Source of the DNA: Bathynomus jamesi
Lineage: Eukaryota; Arthropoda; Malacostraca; Isopoda; Cirolanidae
Length of the DNA: 64,000 bases
NCBI GenBank assembly: GCA_023014485.1
Contig: JAJOZX010007474.1
Span: 154,900 to 218,899, forward strand
Reading direction: 5' to 3'
Shown: positions 32,235 to 44,754 of the stretch, piece after piece
Layout of the letters: every line of letters begins with the position of its first letter
How positions within the stretch are numbered: the stretch's first letter is position 1
Notes under the pieces: model-generated
Told to the model about the DNA's origin: nothing
What the model saw: only the letters and a program-made list of their open reading frames with translations
Databases searched by the model: none
Position numbers and translations under genes: made by a program

Positions 32235-33740
32235 TCCTGCTGCATAACTTGACAACTGTTCACAGTGCATGAATTAGATTAGAAGGCCAGTTTTCACTTC
32301 CAAGTTTTAGCCACTCTGGCCCATTCCACCACAAACTTGACTGTGCAAGATCTTTCACTGAAATTCCTCGTGTTAGTAAATCAGCTGGGTTTTGGGCCTG
32401 GACAATGCTTCCATTGCTTGGGATCTGTGTGTGATTGAATTTCCTCCACCCTATTGGCAACAAATGGTTTCCATTTCCTTGCCTGGCTTCTTAACCAGTG
32501 CCAAACTATAGTGGAGTCTGTCCAATAATAGTTTGGAATTTCAGAGAGGGTCAAAGACTTTTGCACTGTAACTGCAAGCCGACTAGCAATAACTGCACCC
32601 ATCAATTCCAACCTGGGAATAGAAAGCCTTTTCAAAGGTGCTACTCTGCTCTTTGCAGCAACCAAACTGCAACTTACTTCCTCTTTCAATGTGCCTCTTA
32701 TATAAATACAAGTTGCATAGGTTTCCTCACTTGCATCACAAAAGATGTGCAGCTCCAAATTGTCTGGACTATTGTCCAACTCTCCAAAGTACCATCTTGG
32801 GATTTCAATGTCTCCAAGATGTGCCAATTCTTTGAACCAATATTTCCACCTTACCACCATATGATCGGGTAACTCTTGATCCCAACCAAGTCCAATTTCC
32901 CAGAGGGTCTGAAACCAAATTTTTACTTTATCACAAATGGAGCCAGAAATCCAAGAGGATCAAAGACCTCTGAAGCCAAACTAAGAGCTGTACGTTTTGT
33001 CCAACTTGGCTCATTCTCAGCTAGCTCTACTAAAGATTTCCCATTAAAGGTAAACAAATCCTCTCCTTGCTGCCAAACAATGCCTAGCACCTTTGTATCT
33101 ATTGCCCACAACTCCTTAATACCAGAATCCACAACACTTTCTGCTGCATCAGGTACTACACAGGACTGACTCATAAACTGTTGTAATTGAGAATGATTGT
33201 TCTGCCATTTTCTAAGCTCCATGCCAGCCTCCCTCATTATAGCTCTAGCCTCCCTGAATATCTGTTTAGCCATTTCTGTATTATCCACGGAACACAGCAA
33301 ATCGTCAACATAAAATTTTTTCCTTATGTGTTCAATAGTGTTAGGATAGACTTCAGAATATTTCTTAAAATGGTACTGCATAGTAGCTGCCAACAGAAAT
33401 GGACTAGAGCTGAGGCCGAACAACACTGACTTCATTCTATATGCTTGAACTTTAGGTTCATTTTCCAACAAGTCTTTCGTATCCACCCACAGATACCTTA
33501 CTGCATCTCTGTCCTCTGGTTTTAACTTTATCCGCAAAAAGGCTTGCTTCACATCTGCAGTCAATGCTACTCTATCAAATCTGAATCTCAGTAACAAGGA
33601 AAATAAATCTGCATTTAAATTTGGCCCAGCATCCAAACAGTCGTTCAAGGACACACCACCTTTGTCCTTGGCTGAGCCATCAAAAACTAACCTCAGTTTG
33701 GTGGTAGTTTTGTCTCGCCGTACCACTGCATGGTGTGCAG
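32235..33740 (-). pseudogene. pol: BEL/Pao reverse transcriptase and RNase H
   Basis: Minus frame 32923-33726 encodes 'TTKLRLVFDGSAKDKGGVSL', 'VALTADVKQAFLRIKL', 'VLFGLSSSPFLLAATMQYH' and the active site YVDD in 'RKKFYVDDLLCSV' (about 33310). The next frame (32260-32860) gives RNase H: 'NLELHIFCDASEETYATCIY', 'SIPRLELMGAVIASRLAVTV' and 'NYYWTDSTIVWHW'. A frameshift near 32880-32925 separates them, another near 32400. Confidence 0.92.
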
Positions 33741-34485
33741 ATAATGTGCCTCCTGGCTCACCAGCTCACCTTGCACCCTTTCAGCGTAGCCCTCCTTTAC
33801 ATAGCTTAGGATGGATGGCCTTCCAAGGGAGGCCAACTTCATAGCAACCATCTCTAAACCAAATCCCTTTTTCAAATTGCTCTAAAACATCACTGTTCAC
33901 TATATTTGCTTGCTTATCCTGTTTGTCCTTTATGCCAATGGACACAAGTTCCCAAAACGCTTTCAAATGCCTTTCCAAACCATGGCTGTTCTCCTCAATC
34001 TTAACAAAAAGAACTTTAACCTCCATTTCATTACAATAGCTACCATGTAGCATCCAGCCTAGTTTACTTTCAATAGCTACCGGACCTCGAGATGTGCGGA
34101 CAATATTACCAGTGATGAAGTCCCAGTAATAGTCAGCTCCAATCAAAAGACTAATATCTTCTGTTCCTTCAAACTTATTATTGCCCAAATTAATTCCTTT
34201 AACTTGCAATTCTTCGACACATGCCGTATCTAAACAAGTACTGACTGGAGCACAAAGTTCCTCAATCTCTACAGCTTGGACCTTCATAGTGGGACTTTCT
34301 GGTAACAACCCCTTAACCAGAACTTCTACCTTCTTAACTTTGGTTCGGTTTTGAACGGAACTCCCAAACCCAGAAATTCTTAAATCTTCCCTCTTAAGTT
34401 CTTTAAACTTAAATTTTCTGGAAATTCTGGTCTTGATAAAACTACACTGGCTACCATTATCAAACAACACTCTTACAGTAGCTTC
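33741..34485 (-). pseudogene. BEL/Pao protease and linker
   Basis: Aspartic protease of the DUF1758 type: the active site reads DNGS in 'VLFDNGSQCSFIKTRIS' at the start, followed by 'REDLRISGFGSSVQ' and 'LLIGADYYWDFITGNIVRT'. The only break from gag is one TGA at about 34485-34487 before 'EATVR'; downstream a frameshift near 33750 leads to RT. Confidence 0.88.
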
Positions 34486-35855
34486 TCAATCATTCCCAAT
34501 TAATAATGCTGCAGCTGTTTGCAATAATCCCCCTTTACTTTTACTCCCTTTCATAGCAGTGGCATGTGCCACTGATGTCTCTACTTCAGGGGTAAGCCTA
34601 CTAGGAGTGTTTTCACACAATAATGGCTGATGCCGGACATGGCATTTTTTGCAAAAAATTTTAAACTTACAAAACCTTGCTCTGTGACCTTTCAAAAAAC
34701 ATTTAAAACATGCTGTGGACTTAGTTACCCTGTCCTTTCTCTCCTCAACAGGTAAAGCCTCAGCCACTTCACATTTATATGACTTGCGGTTGCCTTCGCA
34801 AAATATGCATTCCTTGATTCCCTTTAATTTATTCTCAGAGGATGCATGTAGAGCTGACACTGTACCTGGGCTATTCCTTTTTGTAGAAACTTTGGTGCTG
34901 TGCCTGCCTTTGTCCCCTTGTTTAACATCCCACTGTGCAAACTCAATTCCCTCTCGTCTTGCTAACTCTGTGCTTAAAAGACTTAACATCTGCTGAAGGT
35001 GGGTGTACACATGTTCTGTAGAGTGTCCCCTACTTAATTGAAGCAAAATTGAGCTAGGCAATTTAGACTCCAGTATTGTGACCAACATTATACCATACCT
35101 TTCCTTTCCTACACCCAAGTTGTCCAGGGACCTAGTTCTAACTTCAAATTCATGATATAACTGCCGTAACTCCTTGACACTATTGGGATTATTAACAGGA
35201 GGTATAGCTAAAAGTTCGTGGAGGTGGCTTTTAATTAAGATCTCTGGCTTACCAAGCCGTTTCTTTAATATATCCCATGCCACATTATAATTAGCCTCTG
35301 TTAATGCTAATCCTGCTATCGTCTTTGCTGCCTCCCCTTCCAAGAGTGACTGCAAATAATTAAACTTCTCCACCGCACTTAACACTTGACTAGAATGAAC
35401 TGCTGATTGAAAACTGTCTGCTCATCCTTGCCATTCCTGAATACTCCCAGAAAATGTTTTGAGTACAAGCCTCGGTAATTGAACTGCAGATCTGTTAACC
35501 TTAACTTCACAAACACCATTTGTTGAGGGTTGTGTTTCATTATTAGACCTGGTTTCTAACTGAACTGAGCTGCTAAACTCTTTTGCTCTGTGGCATCAAT
35601 AATCCCTTCAAAGTAAATTATGTTATTTTCTATTTCATCCTCTTCTATAAGAGCCTCAATTTTAACATTTACTTTGCTTAGAGCAACCTTTTTAGTTTCT
35701 AATATGGAAAGCTGTGCAGTCACTAGGCTTAAATCCTCTTGCTCTATGGCAAAATCTATAGTGGCAATGACCTTTGTAATTAGACCTTTGTAGGCGCTTC
35801 TCATTTTTTTAAACTTGTTCAATTCAGCTGCACTCATCTTCAATGCAAACAACAA
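34486..35855 (-). pseudogene. gag: BEL/Pao gag
   Basis: 35556-35855 encodes a Lys/Glu-rich N-terminus ('MSAAELNKFKKMRSAYKG'), then stops and a frameshift. 34486-35385 is the main capsid region of the DUF1759 type ('SAVEKFNYLQSLLEGEAAKT', 'ELLAIPPVNNPNSVKELRQL') followed by zinc knuckles in 'STACFKCFLKGHRARFCKFK' and 'FCKKCHVRHQPLLC'. Reads into protease after one stop. Confidence 0.9.
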
Positions 35856-36360
35856 TTGGGCTCAATACTAAATAAGCTGAATTGGCAAAAATACTTAGCC
35901 AAACCGATCAAACTCAAATTTGCTTTTTTCAAAAAAATTGAATTGCTGGGTGTGGTACTGACCAACCACCAGTATGGAATGGCACCCAAGTAACTGGCGC
36001 ACTGAAGTCTGGAACCTTCGCCTACGAATAATAAACCAAATTAACCAAACAGATAAAAATGTAGGCCCAAAACAACGACAGACTAGTGTCCAAGTTTCGC
36101 AATTGGGCGACCAAACTTTCTACCCTGGGACCTTAACTCAATAATCAACCAAAATTAACCAAACCGGTAAAAATGTAGGCCTAAAACAACGACAGACGAG
36201 TGGTCAAGTTTCGCAATTGGGCAACCAAACTTTCTACCCTGGGACCTTAACTCAATTATGCTCAACCCGTCTAGGCCTAACTTGGGCTACAGTTTGCACA
36301 ATCAGAACTTTGCCTGAAAATAGTCACTGACTCAGTCTTGGGCTAGAATCCCGTTTCGAA
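35856..36360 (-). other. BEL leader with a 114-bp tandem duplication
   Basis: Between the LTR and gag. Starting near 36028 a block containing 'ttcgcaattgggcgaccaaa' repeats with a 114-bp offset ('ttaaccaaac' at 36041 and 36155). The primer-binding site should lie near 36355, but I cannot match a tRNA. Confidence 0.7.
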
Positions 36361-36838
36361 GGATCATGTTATTTTTTTTTATTTATTTATTGGGTTCAGA
36401 ATCCCAGCTGAGCCGTGAACGGCCAAGCTCTGAAGGGCCAGTTTAACCTACAGCCCAAGTTAAGCTAGACTAAAAACTTACGGACTTGGAGGTCCTATTG
36501 GGTCCTACCTCAGGGTTGCTGACTCGATGTGGGCCTACCTTAGACCTCAGTTGCATAAAATTAAGATAAAAAACAAAAGGGGCACTATTTATGGTCTTCT
36601 TTCTAAACCTTGCAACAACAACACAACCTGCACTATTGCACGATGCAACAATCTTGTATCTAAACAACCAAACTGAATTGCAAGAAAGCTCTCTATAAGA
36701 CCACGCCCTGTAAGTGCCGCATTCAACAAACGAGTAGGAAGGACGCGTAGCGCCCCAAAAAAATGATTCCACAAGAGTGCCCAAACAATGATGCCACAAC
36801 AACCCAAAAATGCTAGCTCTAAATTAAGTGAATTTTTC
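36361..36838 (-). mobile_element. 5' LTR of the BEL/Pao element
   Basis: Read on the minus strand it starts near 'tgaaaaattcacttaattta' and ends near '...aataaca' at about 36365. Copies at 44170-44600 and 48560-48880 share most of it ('ggtcttctttctaaaccttg', 'aactgaattgcaag'). It lies directly upstream of the BEL leader and gag on the same strand, which is why I assign it; the matching 3' LTR is absent because the element is truncated at 30897. Confidence 0.72.
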
Positions 36839-36839
36839 A

Positions 36840-37550
36840 CTAACCTTCTAATTTACCTTTGTATTCCTCCAATTTACTATCTTTTATTTCAATATCAGGA
36901 AAAGTGTTTGCTCGGTTTTTCAGGTGGGGAAAGTGGTCAAATGTTTTTGTTACTAGATCTTTTTGGAAGAGCTTTATTTTATTCTGGAAACTGAAAACTG
37001 TCTGTGTAAGGTCAGAAATAACCTTATCCATTCTCTGAAGTGCCAAATTTAGATTTTGAAGGTGTATTACATCAGTAAAAAACACTAGATCCTGGACCCA
37101 TTCGTGATCTTCTAGTTGTGGGTATGACTTTCCCTTTTCTTTCAAAAAATCAATGATAGGCTCCAACAGTGCAAGAAACCTATTCAGGAGATTACTAGTT
37201 GATAACCACCTTACAATACAGTACAATGAAAAGTCATCTGGCTTATCTTGAGGATCCAGCTCCTCGATAAAATTTCTAAACGCTCGGTGCGTTTTTACAT
37301 TTGAACGAATGAAATTCACAATTTCTAGAACACATTTCATAACACTGTCATACCTGAAGTACTTGTTTACCAAATGACCACGGTGAATGATACAGTGAAT
37401 AAAGACACACAGGATGCTTGGATCGCGTGTCAAGAGCCAACTAGGCCTACATTTTGTCCTACCATAGCTGGTGCTCCATCTGTTGCAACACTGACAAGTT
37501 TATTCATGGTACTTGAGCATTTGATAATGTCTCGTCAAGTGCGTTCTTTA
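36840..37550 (-). pseudogene. hAT transposase, middle portion
   Basis: Minus frame 36840-37433 contains 'VFIHCIIHRGHLVNKYF' and 'IVRWLSTSNLLNRFLALLEP', the region of GTF2IRD2/SCAND3-like hAT transposases around the catalytic fold. The segment up to 37550 continues it ('NKLVSVATDGAPAMVG'-like, with a stop). It ends at 'KLEEYKGKLEG', where the BEL LTR begins; the dimerisation end is missing. Confidence 0.85.
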
Positions 37551-37558
37551 TGTCAACC

Positions 37559-37724
37559 CAGGGCCGTTTCCTGGCATAAGCAGACTAAGCGGCCGCTTAG
37601 GGCCCCGCTGCTACTAGGGGGCCCCTAGACAGGCTCCCAGGTCATACCTCAGTGGGCAAGAATAGGAATATAGCTGAAGTTATTATTAATATTATTGTTG
37701 TTATTATTATTATTATTATTATCC

Positions 37725-37762
<38 letters not shown>

Positions 37763-37951
37763 GTTGTCGCATTAACTAAAGTTTTTGTATGAGACAAATG
37801 TGATAAAACGGAGACAAACGAAACGTTTTGGTCGTTATGTGTAAATAACTATTGAGATCTTATTTCTATATTATTTAACTATTCTTACTATATGCTTATA
37901 TTTTCCTAAATGCTTAATTTTTCTAGTATTGTAAAACTTATTATTATTATG

Positions 37952-37986
<35 letters not shown>

Positions 37987-40900
37987 CATTATTATCATTA
38001 TTATTATTTAGCAGATTAGTTGTGGTTAACTAGATGTGACTTCGTGAAGCTTGGAAAATGAAACGACATTATCCATCAGGAGCTGAAAAACGGAAAAAGA
38101 AGAAAATAGAGGAGAAGCTTTCCAGTAGCACAGGTGATGTGCCACTTGTATATTCTTATTTACAGTTCAGCAACTAGGTTAGGTAGACCATCAAGCTTGG
38201 CAGCGCTTAGGAATCGTGTAGAGTAAGCTAGTCTCTGTAATATTTATAATATTTCGAAATGTGAAATTTAATGGATCACATCACCTCAAATTCTGTTCAC
38301 ACAGATCAATTATTTATCAAACAAGATAAGAAAGCGTATTTTAGCAAAATCTAAGAGAATATGTAATGTTATGTTCTTCTCAGGAGCACTACTGAAATAT
38401 TTGGAAAAGCCATCCTCAGCAAAGCCTGATGAGCATCATGAGCCAACAGCAGGAGTGCAGGACCATCCTCTATGCAACCTCAAACACCAGAAGAAGTAGA
38501 GCCTGATGAACCAACAAGTGGCCCATCTTCTGTTCAGCTTCGAACACCACACACAGAGATTTCTACTGAGCAACAAGAACCAAGATCTGCTCCACCGCTT
38601 GATCCGTATGACTGGCCAGTTGTCCTGTCAGATGCCTTGAAGACAGATCTGGTGTCTCGAGGACCATTTCAAATCAGTCCAGATTTCACATTTCCTAAAA
38701 GAGAGGACGGTTGAAGCTTTCATCACCATTACATGTACAGAACATTAATTAATGGGGTAAAAATAAAGCGAAGCTGGCTGATGTACTCTAGAAGGAATGA
38801 TGCTCTTTATTGCTTCTGCTGCAAGGTGTTTTCAAGGAAGTCGTACAAACTAATTACGGATAGACTTTTAGACTGGATAAACGTTGGTTCGCTTCTGAAA
38901 GGCCATGAAAATAGTTCAGAACATGCAGATAACATGGCAACATGGAAGGATCTGGAACTGCGGCTAAAAACTGGGAGGACCATTGACCAAACTGAAATGT
39001 CATTAATGGAGGTAGAGCGAAGAGCTGGCGAGATGTTCTCACACGTCTTGTAAATATAATCCAATCACTGGCAGAGAGAAACCTTGCTTTCAGGGGGTCT
39101 TCCTTTACATTGTACAATCGAGACAATGGCAACTTCTTGAAGGAGGTTGAGCTGCTTGCCAAATTTGATCCAATGATGAAACAACACATCAGCAGAGTCG
39201 AAAGTGGCCAATATAGTCATTCAAGTTACCTAGGAAACATCATTCAAAATGAGCTCATTGGGTCCATTAGTGGAAAGATCTTTGATGCCATTGTTGCAGA
39301 AATAAAACAAGCTAAATATTACTCACTCACTTTAGACTGCACTCCAGACATAAGCCACCAAGAACAGATGTCGATTATTATCAGAACTGTTAAAATGGGT
39401 GAAGTACCAAAAATAAAGGAATACTTCTTGGGCTTTCTTGAGGCTTCAGAAAGTACTGGCCTGGGTTTATCAGTTCTGATTCTGAAGAGACTAGATGAAC
39501 TGAATATTCACTTTGATGATTGCAGAGGACAGTCACATGACAACGGAGCGAACATGAATGGCAAGAACAAAGGTGTTCAGGCAAGGTTATTAGAGAAGAA
39601 CTGTCGTGCACTCTATGTTCCATGTGGGGCTCATACTCTGAATCTTGTAGTGGCTGATGCAGCTAAAGCTTCCACAGATGCCATCAGCTTCTTTGGCAAC
39701 GTACAAAAATTATACAACCTTTTTGCAGCACTACACAGAGATGGACAATCCTAAAGAAGCACGTGAACATAAAACTCAAGTCTTGGAGTGAAACCAGGTG
39801 GGAGAGCCGGCTTAAGAGCATTGAGGCTGTGCGATACCAGAGCCACAACATCAGAGAGGCCCTGTTGGAAGTCAGAAACAATGCCACAGATGCCATAGCC
39901 AGGACTGAAGCACAAGCACTTGCAGAGGAGGTAGGGTCTTATCGCTTTCAGATTTTCACAGTCGTATGGTATGACATTCTTCATGCAGTTAACCATGCGA
40001 GCAAACTTCTGCAGTCTCCTACAATGCAGTTTGATGTGGCAGTCAACCTCCTCACAAAAACAAAAGACTCACTCACCAGCTACAGAAACACAGGTTTTGT
40101 TGCAGCACAAGCCATAGCTAGGGACATATGTGAGGAAATGAATGTGGAGGCTGTGCTGAAGGAGAAGAGACTAAAAAAGCACTTCGCTTACGAAGCTCCT
40201 GACGAACCATTTACAGAAGCCTTAAAGAGGCTGGAAGTCAAATTTTTCAATGTGGTGGTGGATTGTGCCATCGGGTCAATAAATGAGAGATTCAAAACAT
40301 TAGATGATGTGAGGGACATATTTGGGGTTCTCCTAAACTTCACCACAATGAACAAGGAAGACTTGTCCTGCAAGTGTGAAAAGCTCTCTAAGATACTGAG
40401 CTCTGGAGCTGACTCTGACATTGATGGAAGAGAACTGGCCCTCGGAATTAAGAACTTGCCGACTTTACCTTCACACAACATGACTGCATTGGAGCTTCTC
40501 TAAGATGAAGCTAATCAAGAACTACCTCAGATCATCAATGGGGCAGGATCGCCTCAGTGGCCTTGGCATCATAAGCATCAACCAGGACGTTGGCAGGGAG
40601 ATTTCATATGATGATGTTATTGATGATTTCGCCCAGAAAAAATCTAGGAGGCAAAAATTTTGAAGATACAAACTGTTCTGTATAACTGTTAGCTATTACA
40701 CGATTGTATCGTAGAGTTAGTAATTGTTTGGTAGTTGATAATTGCATTATTTTTTTATACATAGTTCTATGTCATTTATTCTAAATAATGTATAAGCTAA
40801 TTTTCAGGAATTTCAGGAAGAGTATTTTTTCTGTTTGTCTTCTGAAAGTACATATTTATTGTTTTGAACATAAATGTTTCATTAAAATTGTTTCATAATT

Positions 40901-41033
40901 GTTTTTTATTAACACAGCCATTTTTTGTATGTGTGTGCTGAGGTGATGTAGAAGGCGTGAGTTGGTGGATGGAGAGGTGGGGTCTCAAATGGGTATACTG
41001 CTTAGGGCCCCCTAATGGCTAGAAACGGCCCTG
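37559..41033 (+). mobile_element. 3,475-bp ZMYM/DUF4371-type hAT with perfect 8-bp TSD
   Basis: Starts 'cagggccgtttcctggcat', ends 'ctagaaacggccctg', inverted at the tips; TSD 'tgtcaacc' at 37551-37558 and 41034-41041. Left flank contains (ATT)n runs at 37685-37762 and 37940-38005. A near-complete transposase gene lies inside. The element 48898-49526 is a deletion derivative in the other orientation. Confidence 0.95.
38058..40663 (+). pseudogene. ZMYM/DUF4371-type hAT transposase, several breaks
   Basis: A first exon from ATG 38058 ('MKRHYPSGAEKRKKKKIEEK') ends at 38133 with a GT donor; the next starts at 38384 after an AG acceptor. Then follow a TTF-type zinc domain ('MYSRRNDALYCFCCKVFSRK'), the DUF4371 RNase-H-like core ('EIKQAKYYSLTLDCTPDIS', with the first Asp of DCTPD, and 'GQSHDNGANMNGKNKGVQAR'), 'RALYVPCGAHTLNLVVADAA', and a C-terminal 'KLIKNYLRSSMGQDRLSGLG' dimerisation part ending at 40663. 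Breaks: frameshift near 38465, TGA at 38712, frameshift near 39020 and 39740, and a deletion at 40500 that removes part of the hATC domain. Confidence 0.92.
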
Positions 41034-41035
41034 TG

Positions 41036-41740
41036 TCAACCCCTCTGGTGGTTTCTCTTACGTAGGGTCATCAATTCCAAGAGTTCTTCTTTCACATTTC
41101 CATCGCCAGTAACATAACGAACAAATATCGCCAGTTGAGGGTTATCTTTAATATCTGTGGATTCATCGAGGGCCAAACTGAATGTAACAGAATTCTTCAA
41201 ATCACTCTGCAACGAGCATGTAATTTCAGCATTGATCTGGGAAATACGTCTCTCTGTAGTGTGGCGGGAAATAGAAATACTTGCTATTTGTTCTCGAAAC
41301 TTTGTGTTATCTGGAGCGAGAATTGCAGTAACATCGGTAATATTCTTCTTCACAAATTCTCCACTACTGTAGGGAAGTTGAGCACGAGCAATATTCCATG
41401 CCATAACAAAACTAGCTTCAGTAGTTAAGTCAGCTGTCTTACACAATGATGAAAGTACAGTTTGTTGGGCAACTAGGTTAGATTTCAACATTGTTAACTT
41501 AGTCTTCCGCAATTCTGATTTGGGAGGAAATTCCGTAATAAAATTTTTATGGTTGGTTTCATGATGACGCTTTAAGTTACTGGCTTTAAAGTGATTGAGT
41601 GCCACGTGGCAGATAAGACACACAGGTTTCCCACCCTTAACAGTAAAGGCAAAGCTCTCCTCCCACTCCTGTTTAAAAACTCTATTTTCTTCTTCATATT
41701 TCCGTTTCTTACACTTTGTCTGCTCAGTCATTTTAATCAA
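41036..41740 (-). pseudogene. BED zinc finger hAT transposase N-terminus
   Basis: Begins 'MIKMTEQTKCKKRKYEEENR'. A BED-type finger follows: 'KPVCLICHVALNHFKASNLK' and 'RHHETNHKNF'. Next 'LTTEASFVMAWNIARAQLPY' and 'NSVTFSLALDESTDIKDNPQ', with the first catalytic Asp of LDEST. The frame reads through to the edge of the inserted hAT. Confidence 0.9.
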
Positions 41741-42155
41741 CTAAGGGGTTGTATAACTTTCACTTGTATAGCTGAGAAAAATAGCCACTATTTGATCTAA
41801 GAAGCCAATTTTAAAACACACTCACTCGTTACTACACGCGGCCCGCAGGGTAGCTCGAGGGGTACTGGACACTGGTGAGTGGCGATTGGTGTTAATTACG
41901 TAATTATCCCGCTTAGTGCCTGTCACGCAAAAGAAATTGTCGTACGCATGACGCATTTTATTGTCAATTCAATTTTTCCTTGTTTTTTTCATATTTTTTT
42001 TATTATGTGAAAAAAAAAATTATATTTGTATTATGAATTTTGTCTTTTATGATAAATACAATAAAAACCAAAATTGTCTCGCAGTTAACAACCTCGAGAG
42101 CCGAATGCGGCTCGCGAGCCAGGGTTTGGCCACCGTTGCTATATACAGATACAGT

Positions 42156-42439
42156 ACAATAACCAGAATTAAGTTACACAACGAAATAATTATAGACTCA
42201 CCTCAAGTATAGAACAACAGTTCCAGACAATATTCTAGATAGCCAGTAATAGTCGTTAGTCTAGCAGTTGTCAGTCTTTTAGTTAGTCAATAGCTATTTC
42301 AGTATATCTAGATAGGCTAGTAGTTCACAATAGTACAACGACAATCACACTACATCATAATCGCAATGCTAATGATCATCCCAAAACATCATCGCTGCAT
42401 ATCCGCCTTAATCCGTCAAACCGTGCTGCCAGATCAATA
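42156..42439. other. Noncoding DNA, not recognised
   Basis: 'tctagatagcc' and 'tctagataggc' style repeats; no coding similarity. Confidence 0.4.
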
Positions 42440-42890
42440 TTAGTTTTTTATTATTAAGGTGTTTTTTTTTGTGTCGATCCGCAGACTTTTAGTCACACCA
42501 ATCCACCACAGGCATTATCTCCGCAGTTGGCTAACTTCGCCTCCACTCTCTTTCTTTTGCGGAATATTCTTCTCTTTTGCCTCTCTAGCCAGCTCCTCTT
42601 TCCTTTTGGCTGTGATGTCGAAGCATATTTTTCTAAAATTCTCAGCGTTTTTTTCTTCCAAAGTTGTTAGCATTTCTTCAGTTGTTTAGTCTCTAAAACT
42701 GTTCTCCACTCTATTTGGGCCATGTGCGATCTGAGTGCTTCCTAATTTATAGTCTTGGGATTCAAGTTAAAGGCCCCAAATTTGCTTCTTTCCTCAGTAT
42801 GTATATTGTCTTTAATGTTGTCGTCATATTTGTTGATATCTCGATTAAGTTGTGGTCTGAGATAATGGTTGGGGTATTTTATATCAGCAA
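42440..42890 (-). pseudogene. LINE-A endonuclease end and linker
   Basis: The minus strand starts 'TPTIISDHNLIEIST', containing the SDH motif of the LINE endonuclease, then a Lys-rich linker matching the plus copy at 44820-45000 (both contain 'tttagagactaaacaactga' style text or its protein equivalent 'TTEEMLTTLEEKTL'-like). Stops and shifts present. Ends at a TA run. Confidence 0.78.
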
Positions 42891-42896
42891 TTTTAT

Positions 42897-42960
42897 ATTA
42901 TATATATATATATATAATATATATATATATAATATATCTATATATATATTATATATATAT

Positions 42961-42995
<35 letters not shown>

Positions 42996-43039
42996 CTGTA
43001 CGTATATATATATTATATATATATATCTATATATATATA

Positions 43040-43074
<35 letters not shown>
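42897..43074. repeat. Long interrupted (TA)n
   Basis: About 178 bp of TA with breaks. Open frames of alternating Ile/Tyr across it are not genes. Confidence 0.95.
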
Positions 43075-43077
<3 letters not shown>

Positions 43078-43078
43078 C

Positions 43079-43965
43079 AGTGGCGACTCCTGCACTCGGG
43101 CTTCTCGGGCTGAGCCCGAGAGGCAAGGGGCAAGGAGAAGCATGAGAGATAAAGTTGTGTATTTATAGATTTAAGTTTTTAAAAAAAGTTTTAAATACAA
43201 ATTGCAAAATGGTTTTGGCTGGTTGTATGTTACTATTTTTCTGTCTAGCCTTCGTCACGCAAGCAAATTTTGAACGCATTTAGATACCCTTACTACCTAT
43301 AAAAAAACTATATTGACACATTAAGTTTTTGTGTAATCTTTCAAGATCCTTTACTCGGGCGCAAGACATTACGCCCGAGAAAGTATAAGTAATATCGTAT
43401 ATTTAAAGTTCTTTTAATGAATAATTATTTGCTTGCATACGGTTACATAATAGTCCTTCTTCTAATTCTCATTAAATAAAATACGTTTTTCCTCCTATTA
43501 TTTTTTTTATAAAGAAAAAAACATTTCAATTCGGGCTTATATCCTTCGGCCTTGTAGAGGCACAATTTTAATTCTGGCGATACATGGTAACTTTTTACGT
43601 TTCGATAAGCGTGCCTTCAACTGCCTTGGCGGCGGTGCAGTTTGATTTTTGCCGCAATGTGAGGTTGTTCGCTTTTCTTAAATAATCTGATTTATTTTTA
43701 TATATAAGTATTCTGAGAAGTATAGCCCACCCATGGGCAAAAAAGAATTACATGACCGAATATTAAAGGAATTTGCTTTAAAACCAAGACGCTTGGACTT
43801 TGTTCAAGTAAATAAAATTCAATAATTTTTTTTACCGAGGTATGTATTTATTTATTTTATTGATAATCTTAAGTTATTGTCATGCATTTAAATGTCGGCT
43901 CATATGTAGACTTGAAAATTTCAAAGAGCCCGAGTAGTCTTGAAGAGCTGGAGTTGCCACACACA
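43079..43965. mobile_element. Probable hAT non-autonomous element
   Basis: Left end 'cagtggcgactcctgcact' followed by 'cgggcttctcgggc'; right end 'gagcccgagtagtcttgaag' then 'ggagttgccac' near 43960. Ends are inverted imperfectly, and TA runs on both sides hide any TSD. No coding similarity. Confidence 0.6.
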
Positions 43966-43973
43966 CCACTATT

Positions 43974-43978
43974 AATAT

Positions 43979-44018
<40 letters not shown>

Positions 44019-44020
44019 TA

Positions 44021-44089
<69 letters not shown>

Positions 44090-44090
44090 C
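43974..44090. repeat. (TA)n run
   Basis: About 115 bp of TA interrupted by 'atatttatatatgta'. Confidence 0.95.
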
Positions 44091-44169
44091 GTCACCAACA
44101 TAGAAATATTTATTATTATTTAAATAATAACAACCAATAAAAAAGCAACAGGAAAGGAAAGAACGCTCA

Positions 44170-44600
44170 CTGTTATTTTACTTATTTTGGCTGGGTTCAG
44201 AATCTCAGCTGAGCCTTGAACGGCTAAGTTCTGAGGGACTACTTTAACTTATAGCTTAAGTTAAGCTAGACTAAAACAAACTTACGGACTTGGAGGTCCT
44301 ACCTCAGCATAAAATTAAGAAAAAACCCAAAGGAGCACTATTTATGGTCTTCTTTCTAAACCTTGCAACAACAACACAACCTACACCATTGCACGATGCA
44401 TCAATCTTGTATCTAAACAACCAAACTGAATTGCAAGAGAGATCTCTATAAGACCAAGCCCTGTAAGTGCCGCATTCAACAAATGAGTAGAAAGGACGCG
44501 TCAGTGCCCCCAAAAAATGATGCCACAAGAGTGCCCAAACAATGGTGCCACAAGAGCCCAAAAATGCTGGCTCTAAATTAAATGAATTTTTCACTAACCT
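44170..44600 (-). repeat. Solo-LTR-like copy of the BEL LTR
   Basis: Matches 36361-36838 on the same strand over nearly its full length ('gcattcaacaaa', 'ccaaactgaattgcaag', 'ggtcttctttctaaacc'). No BEL coding sequence flanks it. Confidence 0.8.
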
Positions 44601-44616
44601 TACAATTATGAGATGG

Positions 44617-44623
<7 letters not shown>

Positions 44624-44656
<33 letters not shown>
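44624..44656. repeat. (CA)n microsatellite
   Basis: About 16 CA repeats. Confidence 0.97.
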
Positions 44657-44658
<2 letters not shown>

Positions 44659-44754
44659 TACCTTAATATATACAAGCAATGCTGCATCAATCAGCTTAGT
44701 CATCATATCGCCTTGGGACAACAATGGTTCTTCCTCTTCTAGATTTTCTAACAC

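Larger units (their letters stand above)
36839..42155 (-). mobile_element. BED-finger hAT, interrupted by another hAT and by BEL
   Basis: N-terminal coding part at 41036-41740, remainder at 36840-37550, split by the 37559-41033 hAT. The 5' end on the minus strand is likely at about 42143 ('gccagggtttggccaccgttg'), a hAT-type terminus next to 'ctatatac'. The BEL LTR cuts it on the other side, so the second terminus is not found. Confidence 0.78.

Noticed and set aside
37374..37628. Plus-strand 84-codon frame overlapping the hAT border
   Set aside because: Antisense of hAT coding sequence plus the terminal repeat.
42715..43113. Long Ile/Tyr-rich open frames across 42869-43113, 43882-44103, 51590-51952 and 56890-57237
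   Set aside because: They are translations of TA dinucleotide runs.
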